From an uncultured Chloroflexota bacterium (GTDB taxonomy: Bacteria; Chloroflexota; Chloroflexia; Chloroflexales; Chloroflexaceae): a DNA stretch of 35,618 nt. The DNA lies in NCBI GenBank assembly GCA_937120965.1, contig CAKZKA010000251.1, forward strand, positions 1 through 35,618. The letters run 5' to 3'. Position numbers and translations under genes: made by a program. The notes beneath the pieces are model-generated. The model worked only from the letters and a program-made list of their open reading frames with translations, was not told the origin of the DNA and did no database searches. How positions within the stretch are numbered: the stretch's first letter is position 1; each line of letters opens with the position of its first letter. Below are positions 24,466-32,319 of the stretch, piece by piece.

Positions 24466-25716
24466 ATGGGGCGGCGGGTCGTGGTAACCGGGATGGGCGC
24501 CGTTAGCCCCCTCGGGCTGAGCGTGCCTGAGCTGTGGCAGGGTATCGTCGAGGCCCGCAGCGGCGTCGGGCCGATCACCCTGTTCGACGCCTCGGGCTTC
24601 GAGACGCGCTTTGCAGCCGAGGTGAAGGGCTTCGACCCCACCCACTACATGGATCGCAAGGAGGCCCGCCGCACCGACCGCTTTGTGCAGCTTGCCGTTG
24701 CCGCTGCGCTCGAGGCCCTGCGCACTTCCGAGTTGCAGATCACGGCCGAGAATCGCGACGAGGTTGGAGTGTTCATTGCCAGCGGCATCGGCGGCATCGC
24801 GACGCTGAGCGAGCAGTTCGATGTGTTGCGCGCCCGCGGGCCAGGACGGATCAGCCCGTTCCTGATCCCGGCGATGATCACTAACCTGGCCGCCGGGCAG
24901 GTCTCAATCACCACCGGGGCGCGAGGACCGAGCTACTGTATCACCTCGGCCTGCGCCTCCTCGGCCCACGCCATCGGCGAGGCCGCCGAGACCATCCGCC
25001 GCGGCTGGGCCAGGGCAATCATCGCCGGAGGCAGCGAGGCCAGCATTACCCCGATCGGGGTGGCCGGCTTCAACGCGATGCGCGCCCTCTCGACGGCCAA
25101 CCACCAGCCTGCCACAGCATCGCGCCCCTTCGACGCCGACCGCGACGGCTTTGTGATGGGCGAGGGCGCTGCTGTGCTGATCCTGGAGGATCTCGAGTAC
25201 GCCCGGGCGCGCGGCGCCCGCGTTTTGGCCGAGATCGCCGGCTACGCCGCCACGTCGGACGCCTACCACATCAGTAACCTCGCCGAAGATGGCGAGGGCA
25301 TTGTGCGCGCCATCAGCCTCGCCCTCCAGCGCTCCAGACTGCAACCTGCCGACATTGATTATATCAACGCCCACGCTACCGGCACTCCTGCCGGCGATCC
25401 GGTTGAAAGCGCGGCGATCCGGCAGGTCTTTGGCCCCCGCGGCAAGGCGCCACCGGTAAGCTCAAGCAAGTCGCAGTTCGGCCATCTCCTGGGCGCCGCC
25501 GGGGCGATCGAGGCTGTGGTCAGTGTGCTGGCGATGCAGCACGGCCTGCTGCCGCCGACTATCAACCTCCAGCGACCCGATCCCGCCTGCGATCTCGACT
25601 ATGTGCCTGGCCAGCCACGTCCCGCCGCCCTGCGCGCGGTGATGAGCAATTCCTTCGGCTTTGGTGGGCACAATGTCTGTCTGGTCTTCCGGCGGCTTGA
25701 GGACCCCGTGAGGTAA
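24466..25716 (+). CDS. fabF: 3-oxoacyl-[acyl-carrier-protein] synthase II
   Basis: The 416-residue thiolase-fold enzyme has the Cys-His-His triad of KAS II: Cys in ITSACASSAH (about residue 167), His in NAHATGTPAGDP and His in KSQFGHLLGAAG. It elongates acyl-ACP chains in fatty acid synthesis. The ATG at 24466 is preceded by GAGGAGG at 5 nt, so the in-frame start at 24430 is rejected. No other fab gene is adjacent. The stop codon TAA (25714-25716) is also the left target duplication of a MITE-like element, so insertion here did not change the protein. Confidence 0.97.
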   Translation: MGRRVVVTGMGAVSPLGLSVPELWQGIVEARSGVGPITLFDASGFETRFAAEVKGFDPTHYMDRKEARRTDRFVQLAVAAALEALRTSELQITAENRDEVGVFIASGIGGIATLSEQFDVLRARGPGRISPFLIPAMITNLAAGQVSITTGARGPSYCITSACASSAHAIGEAAETIRRGWARAIIAGGSEASITPIGVAGFNAMRALSTANHQPATASRPFDADRDGFVMGEGAAVLILEDLEYARARGARVLAEIAGYAATSDAYHISNLAEDGEGIVRAISLALQRSRLQPADIDYINAHATGTPAGDPVESAAIRQVFGPRGKAPPVSSSKSQFGHLLGAAGAIEAVVSVLAMQHGLLPPTINLQRPDPACDLDYVPGQPRPAALRAVMSNSFGFGGHNVCLVFRRLEDPVR

Positions 25717-25818
25717 TACCAATTACCGTTGATGATGCCGCATTGCCTGAAGCGATTTCAGGCGTTGTGCTGCCCAGCGTGGCAATCCACAATCCAAAAT
25801 CTAAAATCCAAAATGGTA
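25717..25818 (-). mobile_element. 102-bp MITE-like element, copy 3 (target duplication TAA, the fabF stop)
   Basis: This inverted copy is nearly identical to copies 1, 2 and 4. TAA flanks it at 25714-25716 and 25819-25821; the left TAA is the fabF stop codon in frame. Its internal GCCTGAAGCGATTTCAGGC hairpin now sits about 30 bp after fabF and could affect the transcript end. Confidence 0.9.
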
Positions 25819-25822
25819 TAAT
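25814..25822 (+). promoter_or_regulatory. Extended -10 created at the MITE/target junction, facing rnc
   Basis: The last bases of the element (TGGTA), the duplicated TAA and the following T give TGGTATAAT on the plus strand, identical to the polA and 32807 motifs. It lies about 290 bp before rnc. The -35 position within the element is A-rich without a match to TTGACA. Activity is untested. Confidence 0.45.
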
Positions 25823-25865
25823 ACCAGTTGGAATTGAACAAGCCGCACACGCACTCCGCCAGCAT

Positions 25866-26106
25866 GAAAATAACTATTCTTGGGAGGGCGCAGCCCTCCC
25901 AGACCCTCCCGCGCGCGGGCTATGTTCACCTCAGTCGTCCATGCGGCTATGCCGCACAACACCGGAATGAAAATATTTGTTCTTGGGAGGGCGAAGCCCT
26001 CCCAAACCCTCCCCGCCGGTGGGCTGTTTCCTGGGAGGGCATAGAGGCGCGGCGCCGCCGCGCCTCTATGCCCAGACCTTCCCGCGCGCGGGCTATGTTC
26101 ACCTCA
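25866..26106. repeat. Two family E composite repeats, including a 17-bp-arm stem, abutting rnc
   Basis: Hairpins TGGGAGGGC/GCCCTCCCA occur at 25881-25901 and 25983-26005. A long perfect stem has arms 26037-26053 and 26057-26073 around GCC. CTATGTTCACCTCAG closes each unit, at about 25920-25934 and 26092-26106. The second unit parallels 3204-3358. The repeat ends only about 4 bp before the rnc ATG. Confidence 0.85.
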
Positions 26107-26110
26107 GCAT

Positions 26111-26827
26111 ATGGTAACCAGACTGGAAGAACTGATCGGTGTACCGTTCCACGATGTGACCCTCCTTCAGAGCGCCTTTGTGCACCGCTCGTTTTTGCAC
26201 GAACATCCCGAACGCCTCCCCGGTCTGACCTCGAATGAGCGACTGGAGTTTCTCGGCGATGCCGTGCTGAGCTTTATCACCGCTGCCTGGCTCTACGAGC
26301 GTTTTCCCACCTACACCGAAGGCGAATTGACGGCGCTACGCGCCGCCCTGGTCAAGACCTCCACCCTCGCCGCTTTCGCCCGCAGCCTCGATCTCGGCCA
26401 GTACATTCGTATGAGCCGGGGCGAAGACACGCCCGTGGCCCGCAACCGCGCCGCGCTGCTCGCCGATGTATTTGAGGCTGTCCTTGGCGCTATCTACCTC
26501 GATCAGGGGCTGGATGCGGCCCGCGCTTTCGTGATGCCGTTCCTCGAACGTCAACTCGATGTTGCCCTCAGTGGCCGCGACGTGGACTATCGCACCCGGC
26601 TCCAGGAGATGACCCAGGCGCGCTTTAATCAAACCCCGGCGTACCGCACCGTTGGCGTCAGCGGTCCAGACCATCAGCGCGAGTTCAGGCTCGAGGTTTT
26701 GCTTGGCGATCAGGTGCTCGGCGTCGGCTGTGGCTCCAGCAAGCAGGCAGCGGCCCAGGCTGCCGCAAAGGCCGCCCTCGAACGCCTCGAGCAGGGATGG
26801 TTCCCCCAGCCCTCGGACGAGTTGTGA
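26111..26827 (+). CDS. rnc: Ribonuclease III
   Basis: The 238-residue protein has the RNase III catalytic domain with the signature NERLEFLGDAVL (about 43-54) and a second acidic cluster (ADVFEAVLGAIYLD, about 118-131). A C-terminal double-stranded RNA-binding domain (about 160-233) follows. It processes rRNA precursors and other duplex RNA as a dimer. No Shine-Dalgarno sequence precedes the ATG at 26111, because a dispersed repeat tail runs to within about 4 bp of it. The conserved N-terminus leaves little room for a later start. Translation may be leaderless-like or rely on weak pairing. Confidence 0.96.
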   Translation: MVTRLEELIGVPFHDVTLLQSAFVHRSFLHEHPERLPGLTSNERLEFLGDAVLSFITAAWLYERFPTYTEGELTALRAALVKTSTLAAFARSLDLGQYIRMSRGEDTPVARNRAALLADVFEAVLGAIYLDQGLDAARAFVMPFLERQLDVALSGRDVDYRTRLQEMTQARFNQTPAYRTVGVSGPDHQREFRLEVLLGDQVLGVGCGSSKQAAAQAAAKAALERLEQGWFPQPSDEL

Positions 26828-27110
26828 TGGCGGGGCTACAGGTCGTTGGGGTCATCTGTGCAACGGGGTGTTCTGTCCGCCTTTAAATCTGTGGGAGGTG
26901 GAAGGGCTGCCCCTCCGAGGAAAAACCTGTTATCATCTGAAACACGGGAAACCTCGGGTTCCCCAACTCCCTGGCCGGTGAGGAGGGGTGGGGAGAGCGC
27001 AGTCCTCCCAGAAGTAAACCCGTTTTCATCGTATCGTTGTGCCGTGCAGCCGCAAGATCGTCTGCCTTCACCACAGAAACCTTTGTTGATAGACTACCAG
27101 GGCGAACCCT
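26828..27110. other. Gene-free gap with degenerate repeat fragments
   Basis: It contains a short stretch resembling repeat C's end (GTTCTGTCCGCCTTTAAA at about 26870), weak GGGAAACCTCGGGTTCCCC-type palindrome remnants near 26945-26965 and family E fragments. A weak extended -10-like TGATAGACT lies near 27085, upstream of the reductase gene. No gene is visible. Confidence 0.45.
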
Positions 27111-27965
27111 ATGGCAAGGATCTTCATCACCGGCGGCACCGGATACCTCGGGCGGGTGCTGACGCGGCAGGCCAGTCTTGCCGGTCACAGTGTGATGGCG
27201 AGCTACCACACCCAGCCGCCGCCCGCCGATCTGGCGAACTGGCTGCCCCTCGATGTGCGCGACCCGCTGGCGGTGGAAGAACTCCTGGAGCGGTTACGAC
27301 CCGAGGTGGTGATCCATACTGCCTACCGGCAGAGTGGCCCCGATCTCCTGCCGGTAACGGCCATCGGAGCAGGTAACGTGGCACGGGCCGCCGCCGCCAT
27401 CGGCGCGCGCCTGATCCACCTCTCCACTGATGTGGTTTTCGATGGCGAACGCGAAGGCGCATACACCGAAGATGATCCCCCCTCCCCCATCAGCGCCTAT
27501 GGCGCGGCCAAGGCTCAGGCTGAGGCTCTGGTGGCAGCAGCGCATCCAGGCGCCGTTCTGGTGCGCACGTCGCTCATCTACGGCTTTGCGCCCATTGATC
27601 GCATCTCCCAGTTTGTTCTAGACGTTGCGACCGGGCGCAGCCCGGAGCGACTCTTCACCGACGAGATCCGCTGCCCGATCTACGTGGAGGACCTGGCGGC
27701 GGCGCTGCTGGAGTTGACCACCCTGCCCTGCAGCGGGCCCCTCCACGTGGCCGGCGCCGAGGCGCTGAGCCGCTATGCCTTCGGCATTCTGATCGCCCGC
27801 GCCTGGAACGTAGACCCCTCGGGCATCCAGGGCGCCTTGAGCGCCGATAGTCCAGTGCGACGCCCGCGTAACTGCGCCCTCGATAGTTCACGGGCGCAGC
27901 AGTTGCTGCGCACGCGTCTGCGTGGGGCGTCCGAGGTATTGCGGGATCTGGGCCGTGTGGTGTGA
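27111..27965 (+). CDS. RmlD-like NAD(P)-dependent sugar nucleotide reductase (extended SDR)
   Basis: This 284-residue Rossmann protein starts with the nucleotide-binding TGGTGYLG (about 7-14). It has STDVVFDG followed by the YGAAK catalytic Tyr-Lys pair (about 128-132), as in dTDP-4-dehydrorhamnose reductase and its relatives. RmlD itself makes dTDP-rhamnose for cell-surface glycans. No rmlA, rmlB or rmlC is adjacent, so a different substrate is possible; MAT2B-like and other RmlD-fold proteins share these motifs. The ATG at 27111 begins directly at the first beta strand. GGGCGAAC upstream is a weak ribosome binding site. Confidence 0.82.
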   Translation: MARIFITGGTGYLGRVLTRQASLAGHSVMASYHTQPPPADLANWLPLDVRDPLAVEELLERLRPEVVIHTAYRQSGPDLLPVTAIGAGNVARAAAAIGARLIHLSTDVVFDGEREGAYTEDDPPSPISAYGAAKAQAEALVAAAHPGAVLVRTSLIYGFAPIDRISQFVLDVATGRSPERLFTDEIRCPIYVEDLAAALLELTTLPCSGPLHVAGAEALSRYAFGILIARAWNVDPSGIQGALSADSPVRRPRNCALDSSRAQQLLRTRLRGASEVLRDLGRVV

Positions 27966-28068
27966 GCATAGGCGCTCAGGCCGATCCCATCCCGTGCTCA
28001 CGTGAACACTCCGCAAGCAACCTCGCCTCCAAGCCCGATGCCGTGTGCGGCAATCTGCAATCCGAAAT

Positions 28069-28743
28069 CTACTGAGATGTTCTGGTATGCCGGTTGCTCC
28101 GCACCCCCCGCACGATGTATTCGACATACTCACCGATGTTGGTCGCGCGATCGCCGATTCGCTCCAGGTTGTGGCCGATCCACAGCAGAAAGGTGCCGGG
28201 CCGCACCATCGCCGGATCACCCTCCATACGCTCGATCTGCGCATCAAAGAGTTGCGCGTAGGCGACGTCAACGGTTTGATCTTCCTGTTCGAGGCGCAGG
28301 TTGATGCCAGGGTCGCGGGCAGCGAGGGCAGCGAGAGCCTCACTGAGCATCCGACGGGTAACTGCCGCCATGTGCTCGATCGTTTCAGGTACTCCTCCCG
28401 GTGGTGCGCCTCCCAGACGCACCACCAGACTGGCAATGCCCTTGGCGTAATCGGCGATCCGTTCGAGTTCGCTGGCAGCCTGCATGAATGAACTGACCAG
28501 CCGTAGATCGCCGGCTACCGGTCCCTGGGTGGCAATAATCTGAATGGCATGCTGAAGCAGGGCGTCGGTGGCCTCATCAATCCCCTCGTCGCGACGAATG
28601 ATCGCCCGTGCCTCTTCGAGCGCCCCCTGCTTGAGCGCCCAGAGTGCGCGGCGGATCGCTTCGTCGGCCATCTTCCCCAGCGCGATCAGCTCCCGTTCCA
28701 GTTCCGCAAGCTCGTGGAGGTAATGCTCCCGTAGAGGCGGCAT
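28069..28743 (-). CDS. phoU: PhoU-family phosphate signalling protein
   Basis: The 224-residue all-helical protein has two PhoU repeats, the first with LGKMADEAIRRALWALKQ and the second around AYAQLFDAQIERMEGDP. It includes the metal-binding E/DxxxD-type positions in RIADYAKGIASLV and RIGDRATNIGEYV. PhoU links the Pst phosphate transporter to the PhoR/PhoB system and represses the Pho regulon. Neither pst genes nor a kinase is adjacent here. The ATG at 28743 has GGAGGGAG 6-8 nt upstream; longer in-frame extension runs into the GC-rich tandem array and is rejected. An extended -10 lies at 28783-28791. Confidence 0.9.
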   Translation of the reverse strand: MPPLREHYLHELAELERELIALGKMADEAIRRALWALKQGALEEARAIIRRDEGIDEATDALLQHAIQIIATQGPVAGDLRLVSSFMQAASELERIADYAKGIASLVVRLGGAPPGGVPETIEHMAAVTRRMLSEALAALAARDPGINLRLEQEDQTVDVAYAQLFDAQIERMEGDPAMVRPGTFLLWIGHNLERIGDRATNIGEYVEYIVRGVRSNRHTRTSQ

Positions 28744-28782
28744 CTCCTGCTCCCTCCCTGACTGCCTGGCGCCATTGTGACT

Positions 28783-28791
28783 ACTATAGCA
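28783..28791 (-). promoter_or_regulatory. Extended -10 of phoU
   Basis: The minus strand reads TGCTATAGT, about 40 bp before the phoU ATG. It carries the TGn extension found at other genes in this window. Confidence 0.45.
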
Positions 28792-28839
28792 CGTGTTCGC
28801 GGAGCATGACGGCGCGGAACCCAGATCCCCGGTAGAGAC

Positions 28840-28960
28840 GGCCCGGCGGGGCCGTCTTGGAGGCCCGGCGGGGCCGTCTCGGAGGCCCGGCGGGGCCGTC
28901 TCGGAGGCCCGGCGGGGCCGTCTCGCAAGCCCGGCGGGCGGTTGCGGCGGCCGTCTCGCA
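28840..28960. repeat. 22-bp tandem array, four near-perfect units and degenerate ones
   Basis: Units of GGCCCGGCGGGGCCGTCTCG plus GA start at 28840, 28862, 28884 and 28906. A longer degenerate unit follows at 28928-28960, then a partial. Each unit junction can form a GACGGCCC/GGGCCGTC hairpin. The array fills the space between the divergent phoU and GT4 genes. The period is not a multiple of three, so it is not a coding repeat. Confidence 0.9.
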
Positions 28961-29057
28961 GGCTCGGCGGGCGGTCGCGGGGGCGGGGCAGCAGATCGCG
29001 CTGCCACGAAGGCGTTTCGTGGTACCATGGAAAATCACATCGCTTCTACCACTATGT

Positions 29058-30191
29058 ATGCGCATCGGGCTTGACGCACGCTACACCACCGACCATTTTC
29101 CCGGCATCGGGCGCTACACCCTCAGCCTGGCTGAGGCGCTCGCTGAGCCCGGGTCTAACCATACCCTGGTGCTCATCGTGGACCCGCGGGCGCAGCGGGG
29201 GCGTTACGACCTGGCGGGGCTGGGTTTGCTACCGGGGGTAGAACTGGCCGAAGCTCCCGTCGCCCCGTTTTCGGCGGCGCAGCACCTGGTCCTGCCTGCC
29301 CTGGCGCGCCGCCTGCGGCTCGATGTGTTGCATTCGCCCTACTACATCAAGCCCTACCTGGGGTTGCCCTGCCCCTCGGTCGTAACGATCTACGACCTGA
29401 TTGGCTGGCGCTTCCCGCGCGCCCTCTCGCGACGCGGGCGGCTGTTCTACCGCGTGAGCATGGCCCTCGCGGCCCACACCGCAACGAGGATCATTACCAT
29501 CTCGGAGAGCGCCCGCGCCGACATCGCCCACGTCTACCGCCTCTCGCCCCAGCGGATCGTGGTGACGCCCCTCGCCGCGAACCGACGCTTTCAACCCCAG
29601 GCCCCCGCGGCGGTCGCTGCGGTGCGCTGGCGTTACGGCCTGCCGGAGCGTTATGTCCTCTATGTTGGCTCAAACAAGCCGCACAAAAACCTCGAGCGGC
29701 TGGCGCGGGCCTGGCGCAAGGTGCTTGAGGAGGCTCACGAGGCTTCCGCGGGCGCGGCGCTGGTCATTGCCGGTCACGAAGATCCGCGTTACAGCGAGGT
29801 GCGCCGCTTCGTGGCCGAACACGCGCTTGAGGCACGGGTGCGCTTTGCGCCCAATGTGGCCGAAGCCGATCTTCCCGCGCTCTACAGTGGCGCAACGGTC
29901 TTCGCATTCCCCTCGTACTACGAAGGCTTCGGGCTGCCGCCGCTGGAGGCGATGGCCTGTGGCGCGCCGGTACTCTGCGCCTATGCCTCCAGCCTGCCCG
30001 AGGTGGTGGGCGATGCCGCCCTGACGGTGGACCCCTTTAGCGTGAACGAACTGGCCGAGGGGTTGGTGCGGTTGCTGGGCAATCCTGTATTGCGCCGCAC
30101 CCTGAGCGAGCGGGGGCGGCAGCGGGCGAGCCTGTTCTCCTGGCGTCGCACCGCGCTGGAAACGCTGCGTGTCTACGAAAGCGTGTGGTAA
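29058..30191 (+). CDS. GT4-family glycosyltransferase (group 1)
   Basis: The 377-residue GT-B protein begins MRIGLDARYTTDHFPGIGRY, with the glycine-rich acceptor-side loop typical of mannosyltransferase-like GT4 enzymes. Its C-terminal half has YVLYVGSNKPHKNLERL and the donor-binding EX7E motif in PSYYEGFGLPPLEAMACG. It probably adds sugars to envelope polysaccharide or lipid intermediates; donor and acceptor are unknown. The start is placed at the ATG at 29058 because upstream in-frame codons run through the tandem array. The ribosome binding site is weak. A TGGTACCAT at 29020-29028 may serve as an extended -10. Confidence 0.9.
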   Translation: MRIGLDARYTTDHFPGIGRYTLSLAEALAEPGSNHTLVLIVDPRAQRGRYDLAGLGLLPGVELAEAPVAPFSAAQHLVLPALARRLRLDVLHSPYYIKPYLGLPCPSVVTIYDLIGWRFPRALSRRGRLFYRVSMALAAHTATRIITISESARADIAHVYRLSPQRIVVTPLAANRRFQPQAPAAVAAVRWRYGLPERYVLYVGSNKPHKNLERLARAWRKVLEEAHEASAGAALVIAGHEDPRYSEVRRFVAEHALEARVRFAPNVAEADLPALYSGATVFAFPSYYEGFGLPPLEAMACGAPVLCAYASSLPEVVGDAALTVDPFSVNELAEGLVRLLGNPVLRRTLSERGRQRASLFSWRRTALETLRVYESVW

Positions 30192-30246
30192 ACGTGCCTC
30201 ACGCGGGCGCGACGATCACGAAGATGGGGGTGGGAGGGTGGCGTTA

Positions 30247-30348
30247 TACCATTTTGGATTTTAGATTTTGGATTGTGGATTGCCACGCTGGGCAGCACAA
30301 CGCCTGAAATCGCTTCAGGCAATGCGGCATCATCAACGGTAATTGGTA
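30247..30348 (+). mobile_element. 102-bp MITE-like element, copy 4 (target duplication TTA)
   Basis: A full-length copy lies between the convergent GT4 and SH3 genes, flanked by TTA at 30244-30246 and 30349-30351. It appears identical to copies 1 and 2. Confidence 0.88.
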
Positions 30349-30423
30349 TTAGCCCGGGTCCGGGCTGAGAAGGCGCGGGGACCCCCGGCTTCCCACCGAC
30401 GCAGACACGATGGCGCACCATCG

Positions 30424-30966
30424 CTACGGCGCAGGTTCGGACAGCAGGGTCGCGCTGGCCCACCCCAGGCTGCCAACCGAGACACGTTGAGGGCTGCACT
30501 CACCGCCACTCGCGATAACCCGGATACGGTACCAGGTTGCGCCGTCGGCGGCGGTGCGCTGTTCGAGGAACTCGATAGCATCGCCGGGGCAGATCTGGCC
30601 GATCACCGTTTCCGTTGCGATGCGCGGCTCGCTGCGTAGATTGCCCCCGGCAAGCACGCTGCCACGGCCAATAATGGCTGGTACCGGTGTGCTGGAGAGG
30701 GGCGGGGTGGCGCTGGCCAGGGCGCGGGCGGTGCGGGTGGCGAGGACGGCGGCGTTACTCGTTTCAATGGCGCTGGCCGTCGCGCCGGCACTGACCCGCG
30801 CGCGCTCGAGGCCAAAGCGCACCGCAACCAGCCCGCCCCCCACCAGGAGGGTAAGCGCCGTGCCGGCAATCAGCAGGTTGGCCAGCGCTCGCAGCGGGCC
30901 GCCCCGGCGCGGCGCGCCCGGGCCAAAATAGCGCTCCCAATCTTGAGGCCTGGCTCGTGGAGGCAC
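30424..30966 (-). CDS. Single-pass membrane protein with a C-terminal SH3-like domain
   Basis: This 180-residue protein has a basic cytoplasmic start with DWERYFGPG, one membrane segment (about 28-52), an Ala/Thr-rich linker and a C-terminal bacterial SH3-like domain. The SH3 signature is visible in GGNLRSEPRIATETVIGQICPGDAIEFL and WYRIRV..GWASATLL. Such proteins usually display the SH3 domain outside the membrane, often towards the cell wall. The GTG at 30966 has AGAGG 7 nt upstream; a longer in-frame start at 31074 overlaps the next gene and includes a dispersed palindrome. The binding target is unknown. Confidence 0.75.
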   Translation of the reverse strand: MPPRARPQDWERYFGPGAPRRGGPLRALANLLIAGTALTLLVGGGLVAVRFGLERARVSAGATASAIETSNAAVLATRTARALASATPPLSSTPVPAIIGRGSVLAGGNLRSEPRIATETVIGQICPGDAIEFLEQRTAADGATWYRIRVIASGGECSPQRVSVGSLGWASATLLSEPAP

Positions 30967-31027
30967 GTGACACCTCTGCGGATTGTTGAGAGGGCGTTGT
31001 GCGGCGCAGCCGCATGCGCGCCGAAGG

Positions 31028-31912
31028 TTACAGATCGCAACGCAGGATAGGGTGGCGCTCGCCAGTGGGCGCAAAGCCGAACCAGCGGTAGAGGCGCTGC
31101 GCGCTCTGGTTGTAGGCCTGGGTGTTGAGCGTCACTGCCGTGGCCCCGCTCTCGCGCGCGTAGCTGATCAGGTCGGCCAGCAGGCTGACCCCGATCTGCT
31201 GGCCGCGATACTCCGGCGCAACGGCGATCCGCACCAGATGCATCAGCCGTCCCCCGAAGTGGGCCGTGGCGTAGGCGTAGCCGACCACCGCGCCATCGAG
31301 TTCGGCGACCACAAAGTAGGGCCCCTGCTCGATCGCCGGGCCGAGAATGGTGTCATCCTTGGTCCATTGCGGCTCGAAGCACACCTGATCGAGGCGCAGA
31401 ACGATGGGCAGATCCTCTCTGGTGGCAGGCCGGATGTGTACAGTAGCGTTGCCGGTGCTGGGGATATTAAAACGCTGCTTTTCGTACACCAGCACGTCGG
31501 TATCGTGCTGATAGCCAATCGCCCGCAGCGTGGGCAGGAGCCAGTGTTCGATGTTGCCGTCACCGCCGAAGTACACGTGACGCACACCTGCGGCCTTCAA
31601 GCTGGCATGCAACGCGCTCATAAGGGCGGTAATCCCGGCGCTGCTTTCCGCCCCTTCGGCAAAAGCCACCGCACGCAGCCAGCACGTCTCCTCGCTTGAT
31701 CGGCTGATCAGCGCCACCGCCCGTAATTCGCCCGCGGCTTCGAGCGCCATCCCCAGACCCTCGGCGAGCAGGATCTCCAGGTCGTTGCCGCTCAGCAGGC
31801 TAAAACGGCGACTGCCGTCGCGGAGCAGGCGCGAAACGGCGTGCAGATCCCCACTGGAGACGTTGCGCGGCCTGGCGCGGCTGATGTCGAAACTTTTGCG
31901 AAAGAGCCACAT
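31028..31912 (-). CDS. GNAT-family N-acetyltransferase, probably with two GNAT-like halves
   Basis: The roughly 294-residue protein has a clear C-terminal GNAT domain (about 150-294). Its acetyl-CoA loop is in VRIAVAPEYRGQQIGVSLL, followed by NQSAQRLYRWFGF. The N-terminal half has GNAT-like secondary structure (SRLLRDGSRRFSLL, then an ALISR strand) but no clear acetyl-CoA motif. Its substrate is unknown. The start is uncertain: ATG at 31912 is given, while an in-frame GTG at 31966 is possible; however, a minus-strand TACAAT overlaps that GTG region and would be its -10, which favours the shorter form. The SH3 gene follows after 61 bp on the same strand. Confidence 0.82.
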   Translation of the reverse strand: MWLFRKSFDISRARPRNVSSGDLHAVSRLLRDGSRRFSLLSGNDLEILLAEGLGMALEAAGELRAVALISRSSEETCWLRAVAFAEGAESSAGITALMSALHASLKAAGVRHVYFGGDGNIEHWLLPTLRAIGYQHDTDVLVYEKQRFNIPSTGNATVHIRPATREDLPIVLRLDQVCFEPQWTKDDTILGPAIEQGPYFVVAELDGAVVGYAYATAHFGGRLMHLVRIAVAPEYRGQQIGVSLLADLISYARESGATAVTLNTQAYNQSAQRLYRWFGFAPTGERHPILRCDL

Positions 31913-31966
31913 ACTGGGCAACTGTGTGCGCGAACCTGTTTCGGCCACGGCGTTCTCATTGTACAC

Positions 31967-32079
31967 TACTATTCGGTTTCAGAGGTGACCACGCCCGTCC
32001 CCCCGGGACTGTCGCAGAGTCCGCCCCATGGCGGGTTGGTGCGGCAGCGCAGCCGCATGGGCGTCTGAGATGAAAATAC
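31967..32079. other. Gene-free start of the GNAT-phosphatase gap
   Basis: This stretch between the divergent GNAT and phosphatase genes contains a GCGGCAGCGCAGCCGCA palindrome near 32041-32056 and no credible gene. The rest of the gap to 32319 is made of the repeats listed next. Confidence 0.45.
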
Positions 32080-32167
32080 GGGGAAACCCGGTTTCCCCAT
32101 CCCCCTGCCTGTGGGGGCGGCAAGCCCTCCCCACCGGTGTGAACATGTGGGGAAACCCGGTTTCCCC
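32080..32167. repeat. Two GGGGAAACCCGGTTTCCCC palindromes in direct array
   Basis: Perfect 19-bp palindromes at 32080-32098 and 32149-32167 are each followed by ATCCCCCTGCCTGTGGG and AGCCCTCCCC segments, giving a repeat period of 69 bp. A second block at 32168-32234 continues into a TGGGAGGGC/GCCCTCCCA hairpin at 32214-32234. Confidence 0.88.
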
Positions 32168-32266
32168 ATCCCCCTGCCTGTGGGAGCAGCAAGCCCTCCC
32201 CGAGGGGAGGGTTTGGGAGGGCGCAGCCCTCCCAGGAACAAACACGTTCATCTTGTCATCGTGCGC

Positions 32267-32300
32267 GCGCAGAGGGAAAACCCGGTTTCCCCTCTGCGCA
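32267..32300. repeat. Extended palindrome just upstream of the phosphatase gene
   Basis: GCGCAGAGGGAAA and TTTCCCCTCTGCGC form nearly perfect arms around ACCCGG. The core is a GGGAAACCCGGTTTCCC family member with longer arms. It ends about 10 bp before the ribosome binding site of the phosphatase gene. Confidence 0.8.
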
Positions 32301-32319
32301 CCTCTGGATGAGGTCAGCC

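Noticed and set aside
25743-25970. Short open frames starting MPEAISGVVLPSVAIHNPKSK at several sites
   Set aside because: They are the MITE-like element read in one frame; they stop or change wherever the flanking DNA differs.
28840-28960. CRISPR-like array
   Set aside because: The repeats are contiguous without unique spacers, and no cas genes are in the window.
28686-29065. Arg/Pro-rich open frames over the 22-bp array
   Set aside because: The repeat period is not a multiple of three and the same peptide appears in shifted frames. Upstream extension of phoU or the glycosyltransferase into this array is also not supported by family N-termini.
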